This document shows, piece after piece, positions 1 through 8,991 of a stretch of 64,000 bases of DNA. A program made the translations under genes and the position numbers. The stretch covers positions 124,001 through 188,000 of the forward strand of contig JALQPE010001740.1 in the NCBI GenBank assembly GCA_030407315.1, given 5' to 3'. The notes below the pieces were generated by a model. The model made no database searches. It had not been told where the DNA came from and worked only from the letters and a program-made list of their open reading frames with translations. How positions within the stretch are numbered: the first letter of the stretch is position 1; each line of letters begins with the position of its first letter. Source of the DNA: Asparagopsis taxiformis. Lineage: Eukaryota > Rhodophyta > Florideophyceae > Bonnemaisoniales > Bonnemaisoniaceae.

Positions 1-1
1 G

Positions 2-1828
2 CATGTGGCACGTCTCTCCGTTTTGACCAAAACAGCCGCGTCCAACGTCGCCTACAAAGCGTCGTACCTCGACGGCGCCATCCGTGCAGAGCCGGAGGCC
101 ACGGCCGGTGTGAACGGGACGACGATTGTCGTGGAGGATATGTTTTACAATGTTGCCACGCGTAAGCTTTCGGTGAAATGCGAGTCGGAGGAGTATCGGT
201 CCATTGTGCAGGTCGTGTCGAGATACGCGATTCGGTATTCGGACGTGTCGTTTGTCTGTCGCAAACAGCAGACAGGCAATTCGACGCGTGTGGTGGCGGG
301 TGCGGATGTTCGCACCGAGGTGCAGTCCTCTGTGAAGGACAACATTCGATGTGCGTTTGGAAGCGCGGTGGCGAACGAACTGATGTCATTTGAGATTGAG
401 CTGGAGGACATCGAGGTGCGTATGAGAGCGCATGTCACGAGTTCGAATTATAGTATGAAGAAGGGCGTGTTTATCCTGTTCATCAATGGGCGTCTTGTGG
501 AATGCGGCGCATTGCGGCGGGCTGTGTGGGCGGCTTATAGTACGTTTATTGCGAAGAACGGGCATCCGTTTGTATATTTAGATTTGGTGATGAAACAAAG
601 CGACATCGATGTCAATGTGCACCCGACGAAGAAGGAAGTTCGGTTCATGCATGAACTGGCGATCACGGAGGCGCTGATTGAGAGGTTGACGGACAAGCTG
701 AAGAGGGCGGAGACATCGCGCACGTTTCTAACGCAATCTGTGTTTGTGACGGGCGGGGCGAACGGCGGCAGTATTGGTGTGGCAACGGGCACGCAGCGGG
801 ACAAGGGGGCGGAGAAATGCAGCGCGACGGCAGCGACGCAGGACTTTGAGGACCAAGAATTGAGCGAGGCGGGGAGCGAGTGCGACGGAGAAATCGGCGG
901 AAAACGAGGGAGAAATAGGTATGAATTAGCAGCGATCGATAATGAAACGAGGCCGAAAAGCAAGGGGAAAGTGGTGTATGCAAAGGACAAAGTTCGAGCG
1001 GGATCGCATGCTCCGATCGGTCTATTGGACGCGTTCATCACAGCGAAGAACGAGCTATGGCCGAAAATCGAACGACGGGGGCGTCGTGGCGACGACTCGC
1101 AACCGATGCTGACGTCTGTGCGCAGGCTACTGGACGAGATCGAGGAGGAGGCGCATCGGGGAATGATGCAAATGCTACGGGAACATATATTTGTGGGTGT
1201 AGTGAACCGTCAGTACGCGTTAATTCAATATAGCACCAAACTGATGCTGGCAGAAATCGAGCCGATCACACGGGAATTGGTGTACCAACTGGTGCTACGA
1301 CGGCTGTGCGCACACGAGATGTTTGTACTATCGCCGGCGGCGCCGGTGCAACGGCTACTCGCGCAGGCGGGGGACGAGCGCACGGCTGGGACGCATGGCG
1401 AGTTGCTGATGTCCAAGGCGGAGATGTTGGAGGAGTACTTTGGGATTGCGCTAGCACGCGATGCGGATGGGGGGGTGTGGTTGAAAAAATTACCGCTAAT
1501 CATGCAAGGTCTTACACCGGATTTGAACGGTAGCGGGCGATTTCTACTCGCCATTGCTGTGCAGGTTGACTGGTGTAATGAGCAGCAATGTCTGGAGCGC
1601 GTTTCGCGTGCGCTGGCGGAATGGTACGCGAGCGATTGGGAGCCGTTGGCGGGTGCGGATGGCGCGGATGAAACGGCGATTGAACAACGCCGTCATTGGC
1701 TCCTACAGCATGTGGTGTTTGATGCTTTTCGCAGACACTTGCATCCGTCGAGGTCGCTCGAGCGTCGGCACGCACTGCGTCAAGTGACGTCTACGGCGCG
1801 TTTGTACAAGATATTTGAGCGTTGTTGA
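2..1828 (+). CDS. MLH1: DNA mismatch repair protein MLH1 (5' truncated by window edge)
   Basis: MutL-family ATPase that acts with a PMS partner downstream of MutS heterodimers in nuclear mismatch repair. The frame is open to the window start, so the N-terminal ATPase motifs (roughly the first 100 residues) lie outside. Visible are the MutL transducer-domain signatures GTTIVVEDMFYN and DVNVHPTKKEVRF, an acidic, low-complexity linker (about residues 230-340), and an MLH1-type C-terminal dimerisation domain. The protein ends in RLYKIFERC; the terminal FERC is diagnostic of MLH1 rather than PMS1 or MLH3. The codon that reads as a start at position 5 is GTG and in-frame sequence continues upstream, so it is not the real start. 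A CA/CG-rich stretch follows the stop. Confidence 0.95.
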   Translation, partial: HVARLSVLTKTAASNVAYKASYLDGAIRAEPEATAGVNGTTIVVEDMFYNVATRKLSVKCESEEYRSIVQVVSRYAIRYSDVSFVCRKQQTGNSTRVVAGADVRTEVQSSVKDNIRCAFGSAVANELMSFEIELEDIEVRMRAHVTSSNYSMKKGVFILFINGRLVECGALRRAVWAAYSTFIAKNGHPFVYLDLVMKQSDIDVNVHPTKKEVRFMHELAITEALIERLTDKLKRAETSRTFLTQSVFVTGGANGGSIGVATGTQRDKGAEKCSATAATQDFEDQELSEAGSECDGEIGGKRGRNRYELAAIDNETRPKSKGKVVYAKDKVRAGSHAPIGLLDAFITAKNELWPKIERRGRRGDDSQPMLTSVRRLLDEIEEEAHRGMMQMLREHIFVGVVNRQYALIQYSTKLMLAEIEPITRELVYQLVLRRLCAHEMFVLSPAAPVQRLLAQAGDERTAGTHGELLMSKAEMLEEYFGIALARDADGGVWLKKLPLIMQGLTPDLNGSGRFLLAIAVQVDWCNEQQCLERVSRALAEWYASDWEPLAGADGADETAIEQRRHWLLQHVVFDAFRRHLHPSRSLERRHALRQVTSTARLYKIFERC

Positions 1829-1989
1829 GCGTGCACGCGCACACGCACACGCACGTACACTCGCCTTCGATGCCGTACAACTTGAGTCACCGAGCGTGAC
1901 AGGGTCAATTTAGTGATCCGTTACGATTGCATCGTTGAGAACAAATAAAACAATAAGAATAAATAAACGTGACGCGAAAAATTCGTCCC

Positions 1990-3504
1990 CTACACTCCGT
2001 TCGATCCGCGACTACCGCCAGTGCCACTAGCGCCTCCGAGCGACTTGAGCGAACTGGCAGCCGACAATCTCCAGCTCGTCGAGCGTGCCAATCCGCCCGA
2101 ATCGACGCGAGCCGATCCCACCCGTGCCAGTCGTACAATTTCGTCCTCGCTGCCCGTGTAGGCCGCTGGCATACGGAAAAACTCTTCATCTATCTTGGGC
2201 GCTACTTCCATGTCCGCCGACCATGTAGATGCCCTTGAATCATTGCGCACCATGCGCATCATTCTCTCGTCCTCCCCGATAGAGCTTGTCGAGCGAGACG
2301 GCGCAATGCGCGACAAGAACGCCTTGCCGGACGACGAACGCAACAGTGGCAATGACGATCGGTCGCGTGTATCCGCTTCTCGAGAGGAGATGCATTCCCT
2401 ATCGACGCCGTCGTCCATGTCCTCTTCCAGTGCAGTCACACTGCCGAGATCGTCTAGTCGATGCACGTCTTGTTTCTCGACGAGTGCGACCGGCGAAGCT
2501 GCCGGCGATAGTGTGTCCGACGATGTGCACGACTCGTCACTCACATTCACCTCCTCCTTTCGTAGACACGACAGTGTCGGAATGTACGACAGTAAATAAA
2601 TCAAAACAGCAGCTAAAATCGAGCCGGCCGAAATACCGACAATCTTGGCTATAAACTCTCCACGCGGCTGCGCCGGGTCCAGAAATTCATACAGAGGTTC
2701 CCCCTGTTTGTTGAACAAATACAATACAAATCCATACACGCCATTAAACACGACGACAAGCGCGATATACACCAGTCGAAAACGCATGTTGGCCGACAAC
2801 ACCGCGTCCATAAACGCCACAACCGGCAGAACAACATGCATAGACAAGGCAGGATAGTCCAGCGCGCCCGTCTGAATAAACGCCCACTGCAGCACCGCAG
2901 AGGTAGCCACAACGGTGAGCGAAACATGATACGCCGGCACACACACAGCGGCCAGAAAGGAGCCGAGGCGCGACGGCAGCGATGTCGGCATCGGCGGATG
3001 CGGGTCCTCCTCACTGCCGACCGACTCTTCGTCGTCTTGAATCAGATGCAACAACGAGCAGAAAACGGCCACCATAACCACCGACATGTGCAACACATAC
3101 GTCCATGCGTTGTACAGACGATAATCCAGGTCGTCGTGCAGCGTGAAGAACACCGTATGCGATAGCAGATAGGCGACAATGCACAGACGTATCACAAGCA
3201 ATAAACGTGTAGAAATCCATAAAGAATCTCCGGCCTCATCTAGTGTATGCGCCACCAGCCGCACACAAGCGCGCGCTGGCGGCTTGTGCGGCTCTACGAG
3301 CGATACCGTCGACGATTGGCGCGATGCGGCCGCATGCACCGTCGTTACAGACAGCATTGAGTGTGGCGGCGCGCGCGCAGACGAGTGTCTCGACAGCGAC
3401 GGCGCGGGCGGTGGCGGCGGCGGAGGCAGCAGCGACGCGCTCGAGGCGGCGGGCACTGTCGCGGGCGGGCGGCCGGGCGGAGGGGCGGCATGTGGCGCGG
3501 ACAT
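1990..3504 (-). CDS. multi-pass membrane protein, possibly FAR-17a/AIG1 or rolling-stone-like
   Basis: 504-residue protein. A low-complexity Pro/Ala/Ser-rich N-terminus (about 1-50) leads into about six hydrophobic segments between residues 95 and 310, followed by a long Ser-rich, acidic, probably cytosolic tail with a basic Gly/Ser end. The segment reading MHVVLPVVAFMDAVLS, then a hydrophobic stretch and an EFLDP motif, resembles the core of the FAR-17a/AIG1 and rolling-stone membrane families, but this is a weak pattern match made by eye. The large tail is unusual for those families, whose members are usually about 200-300 residues. Neither targeting nor substrate can be read from the sequence. 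The gene is convergent with MLH1 and divergent from the next gene. Confidence 0.6.
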   Translation of the reverse strand: MSAPHAAPPPGRPPATVPAASSASLLPPPPPPPAPSLSRHSSARAPPHSMLSVTTVHAAASRQSSTVSLVEPHKPPARACVRLVAHTLDEAGDSLWISTRLLLVIRLCIVAYLLSHTVFFTLHDDLDYRLYNAWTYVLHMSVVMVAVFCSLLHLIQDDEESVGSEEDPHPPMPTSLPSRLGSFLAAVCVPAYHVSLTVVATSAVLQWAFIQTGALDYPALSMHVVLPVVAFMDAVLSANMRFRLVYIALVVVFNGVYGFVLYLFNKQGEPLYEFLDPAQPRGEFIAKIVGISAGSILAAVLIYLLSYIPTLSCLRKEEVNVSDESCTSSDTLSPAASPVALVEKQDVHRLDDLGSVTALEEDMDDGVDRECISSREADTRDRSSLPLLRSSSGKAFLSRIAPSRSTSSIGEDERMMRMVRNDSRASTWSADMEVAPKIDEEFFRMPAAYTGSEDEIVRLARVGSARVDSGGLARSTSWRLSAASSLKSLGGASGTGGSRGSNGV

Positions 3505-4022
3505 GGCGGGGGACGGGGCGGGACGGGACGGGTGGGATGGATGGATGGAATAGTTGGAGGAGGTCGCGGTGCACTACCGGCGAAGTGGTTGGGCGAATGT
3601 GGTCTAGTTATGGAGAGGTGTCGGGTCGGTTTATGTGTCGAGCTGTTCTGGCCGGGTAGTAACAGATATGATGGATTCGGGAATTGTTGCGATCGTGACA
3701 TGGGGAACGTTACGAAATTTTGGAAGAGGACCAGCAATGATGCATGTACAATAGCTTGCACATATACAAATCATCATAGCACTTGCTTACGGCCGCACCC
3801 AACGAGTTTGTTCAATGGCCACAGATCGTGTCTGTGCATCCATGCTACATCACGCACTCACGTACCCCTCCAGCCATTCCCATGCTTCTCTGATATGGGC
3901 CTCGACTCCCGCCTTACAGTCGCCATGCACCACGTGGCACAACTCTTGCACCGCCGCCGTTGTACACGTGCCTCGTTCTCGCTGCTACCACTTTCGACGC
4001 GCCGACCTTGTAGTGCACCACC
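3505..4022. other. intergenic, divergent promoter region
   Basis: About 520 bases between two divergent genes. Open frames here are short or overlap the neighbours in other frames and have no recognisable domains. I see no RNA gene or repeat. Confidence 0.4.
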
Positions 4023-4649
4023 ATGTTGCGAACTGTCGCCGTCTCTGTCTTTCGTCCCGCCCGTCGCTTTGTGCGTCATCTGGATACGCCACCCAAACAA
4101 ACTGCCCCCACCGATGCTGCAAAGTTGCACTCTATCAATTCGACTCGTCTCATGCCAGATGTGCATTCTACCGGTTTGGGACTGGAAGATCCTCTGACAA
4201 ACGATCCGCTCAAATGGAAGAAGTTTGCCTTCAAATATGCTGGCGCCGTGCTCTTATTTATGCTCTCGTACAAGACGCTCCATTGGTATGTAGATCGCTT
4301 GGAGGCTGACGGCAAGCGTAGAAAGGAGGAAATGGAGCAGAATAAGACGATTGTACAACAGATCAAATCCACTGATACCTCTCCCGTCAAACAACAGCCG
4401 CAGATACAGACGCAGACGCAGCAAAATGAAGCCGTGTTCAGACCGTTTGATGTCGTCAAAGATGAACAGCCTGGGCAGGTTTCGCAATTGGACGAGCTGT
4501 TTGTCTATCTGGCTGAATTGGAAGCCAAACAGGCTGTGCTGCAACAGGAGAAGAGCTCTAAACAGGTCAAGGAGCAGTTGGCAGAAATTAAACTGGACAT
4601 AGACGCTGTGCGTGTGGAGATTAAAGAGATGCAAGCCAAATTGAATTAG
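4023..4649 (+). CDS. single-pass mitochondrial-type membrane protein with C-terminal coiled coil
   Basis: 208 residues. The N-terminus (MLRTVAVSVFRPARRFVRHL) is basic, lacks acidic residues and looks like a mitochondrial presequence. One transmembrane helix lies at about 68-88 (within KWKKFAFKYAGAVLLFMLSYKT), followed at once by a charged helix, a Gln-rich linker (about 125-140) and a Leu/Glu/Lys heptad-like coiled coil at about 160-208. The arrangement suggests an inner-membrane protein with a soluble coiled-coil tail. I do not recognise the family and infer no function. The ATG sits in a good context (accaccATG). Confidence 0.75.
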   Translation: MLRTVAVSVFRPARRFVRHLDTPPKQTAPTDAAKLHSINSTRLMPDVHSTGLGLEDPLTNDPLKWKKFAFKYAGAVLLFMLSYKTLHWYVDRLEADGKRRKEEMEQNKTIVQQIKSTDTSPVKQQPQIQTQTQQNEAVFRPFDVVKDEQPGQVSQLDELFVYLAELEAKQAVLQQEKSSKQVKEQLAEIKLDIDAVRVEIKEMQAKLN

Positions 4650-4780
4650 TTTATGTCCCAAATCCAACTGTAAATTGATTGCAAAATCATTTTCCGTACA
4701 TACATACATACCACGACATCAGCAACTGCAACTCTGTCACTATCCGTTGTCAACTCTTCACTCGTCCAACAACCAACCTC

Positions 4781-5232
4781 ATGTCTCAAAGAACCAAAGT
4801 CCTCTCCATGTATCGTAGGGTACTCCGAATATCCCAAACTTGTACGTCTCCAATCATACCCTCGCCTCGTCTCGCCAGCCTCATCAACCCAACCCTACCC
4901 ACTCACAATCTCCACCACCCAAACCTCCATGCCGCCCAGGGGAGCCGCCGCATGAACGTCACTACATTGTCACCGAGCTGCGCAAACTCGTCACAACCAA
5001 CAAACATCTCACCTCCCCGTCGCACATTGAGCACAAACTTGAAGAATTCGAGTCACGCATCGAAACCGCTCTCCATTACAAAATTCCATACCCGCGCCCC
5101 ACAAACGTAGCGCCCGGTTCAACTGGCAAACGTCCGCACACTGTCACGCCCGTCTATTTACATTCCTACAAACAGCAACTAGACACATCCAAGCCCTCTC
5201 CTCGTCGCACCACACCCGTGTACGACGACTAG
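4781..5232 (+). CDS. LYRM1: LYR-motif protein LYRM1-like, two exons (4781-4841, 4940-5232)
   Basis: Small mitochondrial LYR-family protein; family members bind the acyl-carrier protein and assist respiratory-complex or Fe-S assembly. No single open frame holds it. Joining 4781-4841 to 4940-5232 across a 98-nt intron (donor GTACGT, acceptor CCCAG) gives 117 residues, close to the usual 120 or so. The N-terminus carries the LYR-like motif VLSMYRRVLRIS, the splice rebuilds a Trp codon (T+GG) at the place where LYRM1 has a conserved W, and exon 2 carries HYKIPYPRP, a hallmark of LYRM1 rather than other LYRMs. The open frame that begins at 4840 reads through the intron and is not the true start. 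Confidence 0.88.
4842..4939 (+). other. spliceosomal intron of LYRM1-like gene
   Basis: 98 nt, phase 1, GTACGT..CCCAG, pyrimidine and CA rich. Placed because removing it joins the LYR motif to the HYKIPYPRP exon in frame. Confidence 0.85.
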
Positions 5233-5345
5233 CCTCCAGTACACATTTTTCACATTTTTTTGCCTTGCCAATTTCCAGCCCGACACAATCCCCACCCGAC
5301 ACCACCGCCAGCCTCCACTCCCACCCCCTCTCAGACCTCCCAACC

Positions 5346-5774
5346 ATGAACGGCTCCAATCAGCCACCCGCCTCGTCACCCACCTCCTCATCCGCAGCCT
5401 TCAAGCTACCCGGCGCTGCCAGTCTGTACGAACAGCTCGACAAGCTCGTGCTCGTCTGTCTTCGTGACGGCCGCACATTCATCGGCTGGCTCCGATCCTT
5501 CGATCAGTACGCCAATCTCATCCTCGACAACACCGTGGAGCGTCTGACCGTGGAGGACTCCTTCGCCGATGTCCCGATAGGAATCTTTGTCATCCGCGGC
5601 GAAAATGTAATGCTGTTGGGTGAAGTGGACGAGCAAAAGGAATTGCAACTTGCTTCCTCGATGAAACAGGTCTCTGAGCCCCAGATTCGTCGCGCTCTTG
5701 AGGTTCTCAAGAATGATCGCGCAGCGATGAAGCGTGGTGAAAAACTTGAATGGCCCATTCCCGAGGAGTATTGA
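5346..5774 (+). CDS. LSM1: LSM1, Sm-like subunit of the cytoplasmic Lsm1-7 ring
   Basis: 142 residues. Sm fold: Sm1 around LVLVCLRDGRTFIGWLRSFDQYANLILDN is split here only for description (start LVLVCLRDGR, end YANLILDN), and Sm2 reads GIFVIRGENVMLLGE. The C-terminal helical extension after the Sm fold is typical of LSM1, which with Lsm2-7 and Pat1 binds deadenylated mRNA 3' ends and promotes decapping in P-bodies. The frame is open from 5265, but the ATG at 5346 (accATGaac) gives the usual length; the upstream 27 codons are Ser/Pro rich and probably untranslated leader. Confidence 0.93.
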   Translation: MNGSNQPPASSPTSSSAAFKLPGAASLYEQLDKLVLVCLRDGRTFIGWLRSFDQYANLILDNTVERLTVEDSFADVPIGIFVIRGENVMLLGEVDEQKELQLASSMKQVSEPQIRRALEVLKNDRAAMKRGEKLEWPIPEEY

Positions 5775-5798
5775 CCCCCTCACTTTGCCCTCGCCTCG

Positions 5799-6794
5799 TT
5801 ACAGCCATTTCATGTCCAGATGGTAAGCGTGGAATCGATGGTTTAGTGCCGGCTCTCGGTGAATTACCGCTTCGGACAGTCCACCAACTTCGTCCTCGTT
5901 TTCACACAAATAGATCACCCGTCGAATTCGTGAATGCACAAGTGCCATCGCGCACATCACACAAGGCTCTCTGCTGACGTAACAATCCAGTCCCGTGCAT
6001 AGATATTGATCGGGTGGTAGTGAAGCCCTGTTGCTGTTGTTGTTGGTACTGACTGTTTCACATCCCGATTTTCTTCGGCCAGCACTAACGTCATGCGGCT
6101 CTGCAATGTTTGACACGCAGTTCATCACTGCGTGCGCAAGAATTGTTCTGCTAGAACCTCTCTCTCCGCTGGTTGCGTTTATTGCATTGCGAAAAGACAA
6201 GTCAGTTGCTTCAGCGACAACTGTATTGGATTCGGGGTGAACAAGAATGGCTGCGACCGAGCAATGCTCCTTCGCTATTGTTTTCGTCTTTTCAAGCACA
6301 TAGCATGCATGTTTGTAGATGTTGTTGAGCTCATCACAATCCAAAACAGGGCTTTGTCCGCGTTGAGGTCTGTAATGAAGTGGCCATAATTTGCCCCAGG
6401 CTACCAGCTCTTCCTTGGTGTTGGGTGGAGCAGCTGCGATTTCATGTACAACAGCGTTCAGATTAAACTTGTCCAAAGCGGTACGGATTTCGTCATTTCG
6501 GAAAAGCCATGCTTCTTCGCGGCATAACAGCACTTCGAGTTGAAACCCTTTTGGTGCATCTTTGTTTATAACGCGTCTCACTCGCTTTGCGTGGCCCAAT
6601 CCATCTTCAAGCGGCAACTGTAGGGATAGAAGTTTAACGAGCTCATTGGCTTGCTGCGGTTTGATCTTTGCCACGTAGACTTTACATAAGGGTATGCTTC
6701 GTTTGTCGTCATCAGGATTAAATGGCACTTTTCGTAGATGTTTCCTGACCTTGGAATAGACCTCCTCCTCTTTTTCTGCCATGGTGCGCAGCAT
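5799..6794 (-). CDS. ADAT3: ADAT3/Tad3-like subunit of tRNA A34 deaminase
   Basis: 331 residues. Non-catalytic partner of ADAT2 in the heterodimer that converts wobble adenosine-34 to inosine in tRNAs. The cytidine-deaminase-type zinc site is present: His221 in HAVM and the PCVMC pair at Cys278 and Cys281. The catalytic Glu expected in the HAE motif is Val (His221-Ala-Val223), the family's own hallmark of the Tad3 subunit, so this is not decay. The N-terminal half is the ADAT3-specific extension. Met5 (MAEKEEE) is an alternative start. Divergent from PWP1 across about 300 bases. Confidence 0.9.
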   Translation of the reverse strand: MLRTMAEKEEEVYSKVRKHLRKVPFNPDDDKRSIPLCKVYVAKIKPQQANELVKLLSLQLPLEDGLGHAKRVRRVINKDAPKGFQLEVLLCREEAWLFRNDEIRTALDKFNLNAVVHEIAAAPPNTKEELVAWGKLWPLHYRPQRGQSPVLDCDELNNIYKHACYVLEKTKTIAKEHCSVAAILVHPESNTVVAEATDLSFRNAINATSGERGSSRTILAHAVMNCVSNIAEPHDVSAGRRKSGCETVSTNNNSNRASLPPDQYLCTGLDCYVSREPCVMCAMALVHSRIRRVIYLCENEDEVGGLSEAVIHREPALNHRFHAYHLDMKWL

Positions 6795-7092
6795 TCAAGG
6801 ATGCCACTCACATTTGGTGCCTTGTTCGTGCTGTTGAAATGGGAGTGCAAAAAGCGGGCAACTGCGGCCTGAAACAAATAGGTCCAGGAATTTGGCATTG
6901 CTTGATGAACGAGATAACGAAACGACAGAAAAATTTGATGTTTTTATTTCTATTATGTGCTTTGCTTCGCCTATTTCTGCTGATTTAGTCAGATACCACA
7001 TCAAATCGTCAACGCTCTTCCGGCGGCGGTGGCGTAGCAAATTCGTACACCAGAGGCAGGTTTTGTATTCTGTTCTTCAACACAACCTCACA

Positions 7093-8700
7093 ATGTACTC
7101 CGCAATTTCATGGGTTCCCAGAGGCGTAGCAAAAGAGAAGTTACCCGAGCGGGTTGACAAAAGCGCCGAGAATGAAGACGAGAAGGAAGTCGAGATGGCA
7201 GACGATTCGGACAAAAGTTCACAAAGTACTGAAGCAGATGGAGAGCAGCAAGACGAAGTTGATATCGGTGAAGTCCTTGCAAACGATTTAGATACTCTGT
7301 CATTTTATAAAAGAAATGATGAGGATCCTTATCTAAAGTCTGACCCGGATGCAGACAAGCTATTTGATGAGGACGAGATGGATGATTTAGTTATTCGGCC
7401 AACAGACGCGCTGATCGTGGCTACCAGATCTGGCGAAGATGTTTCTACTCTGGAAGTTCACTTATTTGATGATGACCCCGACGCGTCAGACGGAGAGGAA
7501 CGCGCATATGTACCTCACACCTATGTGCATCATGATCTTGTGCTGCCTACTCTTCCGCTCTGCACAGCTTTCACACATCTACCTGTCAACGATCAGTATC
7601 TAAACCTTGTGGCTGTAGGTATGTTTACACCTGGGATAGAAATCTGGGATGTTGACAGGGTGAACAACTTGGAACCAGTCGTCTCCCTCGGAGGATATGA
7701 CAATAGTGAACGTGTTTCGGGCGCTCTTTCGGCAGCCGCAACGGCACGAGGAGTAAGCAGACCAAAGAAGAAGAAGAAACCAAAACTTCGTCTCAAGGAA
7801 GGATCACACAATGATGCAGTGATGGCGCTATCATGGAACCATGTGCAGCATGAATATCTCGCGAGTGGTTCTGCTGACACCACTGTCAAGGTTTGGGATG
7901 TTGAGTCAAGTCATTGCGCATGTACTTTGAACCACCATTCCGGCAAGGTGCAGTCTGTTTTGTTCCACCCTTCATCGGCAGAATTACTTTTGAGCGGCTC
8001 TTTCGACAAAACTGTCCAACTAACAGATCTTCGAGATTCCAGTGCAAAAGCCAACTGGTCTCTTGACGCTGATGTGGAAACCTGTCATTGGGGTTCAGGT
8101 CCCACGGAAAACTATATCATTGTAACTACTGAGGCAGGGAAAGTCTCGGTGTTTGATGTAAGGAAACATTCATCCGATGCACAGCCGGTAGTCAGATGGA
8201 AAGCCCATAAGGGAGCTGCATCTGGATGTTCTGTATCTCAAGACGTTCCTGGACTCATGATAACTGGTGGTGTGGATAAATTCATCAAAGTGTGGGACAT
8301 ATCCTATGTTTCCAAAGGACAGGTGGGGGAGCTGATATATGAGAAGCCAGGGAAAGCTGGCGCTCTGTTCGCATTGTCGCTTTGTCCAGCTGCTCAGGAT
8401 GAAACGTCGAATGCTTCTCCCTTTGTAATTGCTTACGGAGGCGCGAAGGGCTCCCTACACATTTCCGACTTGGCCTCTGAAAGTAAGGAAATACGTGATC
8501 GCTTCTTGAAACACTGCTCAGCTCCTGCTCGCACGGCTATAGAGAAACGAGTCGTTCGTGGAACAAAAGCATCTACTTTGAGAAAACGACATGAAGCATC
8601 TGAAATGAATGATGATATCGATTCAGACGGATCTGACAGCGAAGAATGGGAGGAAGACGAACAAAAAGAAGAAGAGCAAGAAGAAGAACAAGAAGATTGA
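7093..8700 (+). CDS. PWP1: PWP1, WD-repeat ribosome-biogenesis factor
   Basis: 535 residues from the ATG at 7093, which begins MYSAISWVPRG, the conserved PWP1 start. The same frame is open 67 codons further upstream, but that part looks non-coding. An acidic N-terminal third is followed by WD repeats at about residues 165-460, with units ending in SADTTVKVWD, SGSFDKTVQLTD and GGVDKFIKVWD. The tail is a run of Glu/Asp. In other eukaryotes PWP1 is nucleolar and acts in 60S and rDNA chromatin functions; that role is inferred by homology. Confidence 0.93.
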   Translation: MYSAISWVPRGVAKEKLPERVDKSAENEDEKEVEMADDSDKSSQSTEADGEQQDEVDIGEVLANDLDTLSFYKRNDEDPYLKSDPDADKLFDEDEMDDLVIRPTDALIVATRSGEDVSTLEVHLFDDDPDASDGEERAYVPHTYVHHDLVLPTLPLCTAFTHLPVNDQYLNLVAVGMFTPGIEIWDVDRVNNLEPVVSLGGYDNSERVSGALSAAATARGVSRPKKKKKPKLRLKEGSHNDAVMALSWNHVQHEYLASGSADTTVKVWDVESSHCACTLNHHSGKVQSVLFHPSSAELLLSGSFDKTVQLTDLRDSSAKANWSLDADVETCHWGSGPTENYIIVTTEAGKVSVFDVRKHSSDAQPVVRWKAHKGAASGCSVSQDVPGLMITGGVDKFIKVWDISYVSKGQVGELIYEKPGKAGALFALSLCPAAQDETSNASPFVIAYGGAKGSLHISDLASESKEIRDRFLKHCSAPARTAIEKRVVRGTKASTLRKRHEASEMNDDIDSDGSDSEEWEEDEQKEEEQEEEQED

Positions 8701-8991
8701 TCATTGGTTGCATAGCATGATTGGAAAGATATAAATGACTTGGAGTACGATGGCTCTCAGAACTTGAACGATTTTTGAATGCACAAATTTAGTACACGTG
8801 CAGGCTTGGACACATTGCGATAGGCTGTTTACCGCGTGGAGAAATTGGTGCAGGATCCGAGACATTTCCCAGTTCAGGCAAGAACAACACTATCCCTGCA
8901 ACTTTAATGCTGGAAAGTTCAGGGTATCCAGTGTCTACATCGAATCTCGTGCATACCATCAGCTAATTTGACCGTTTGGGCTTCTCCGTCA

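Noticed and set aside
3361..4197. 278-codon plus-strand frame
   Set aside because: Antisense to the membrane-protein N-terminus, Arg/Gly-rich, overlaps the real gene at 4023 in another frame, no domain.
4690..4715. ACAT/CATA short tandem repeat
   Set aside because: Only a few units; ordinary low-complexity sequence in a promoter.
4840..5232. 130-codon frame as the complete LYRM1-like gene
   Set aside because: Its first 33 residues read intron sequence and lack the LYR motif; the spliced model restores it.
6600..6794. loss of the catalytic Glu in the ADAT gene as a sign of decay
   Set aside because: HAV in place of HAE is the normal state of the ADAT3/Tad3 subunit.
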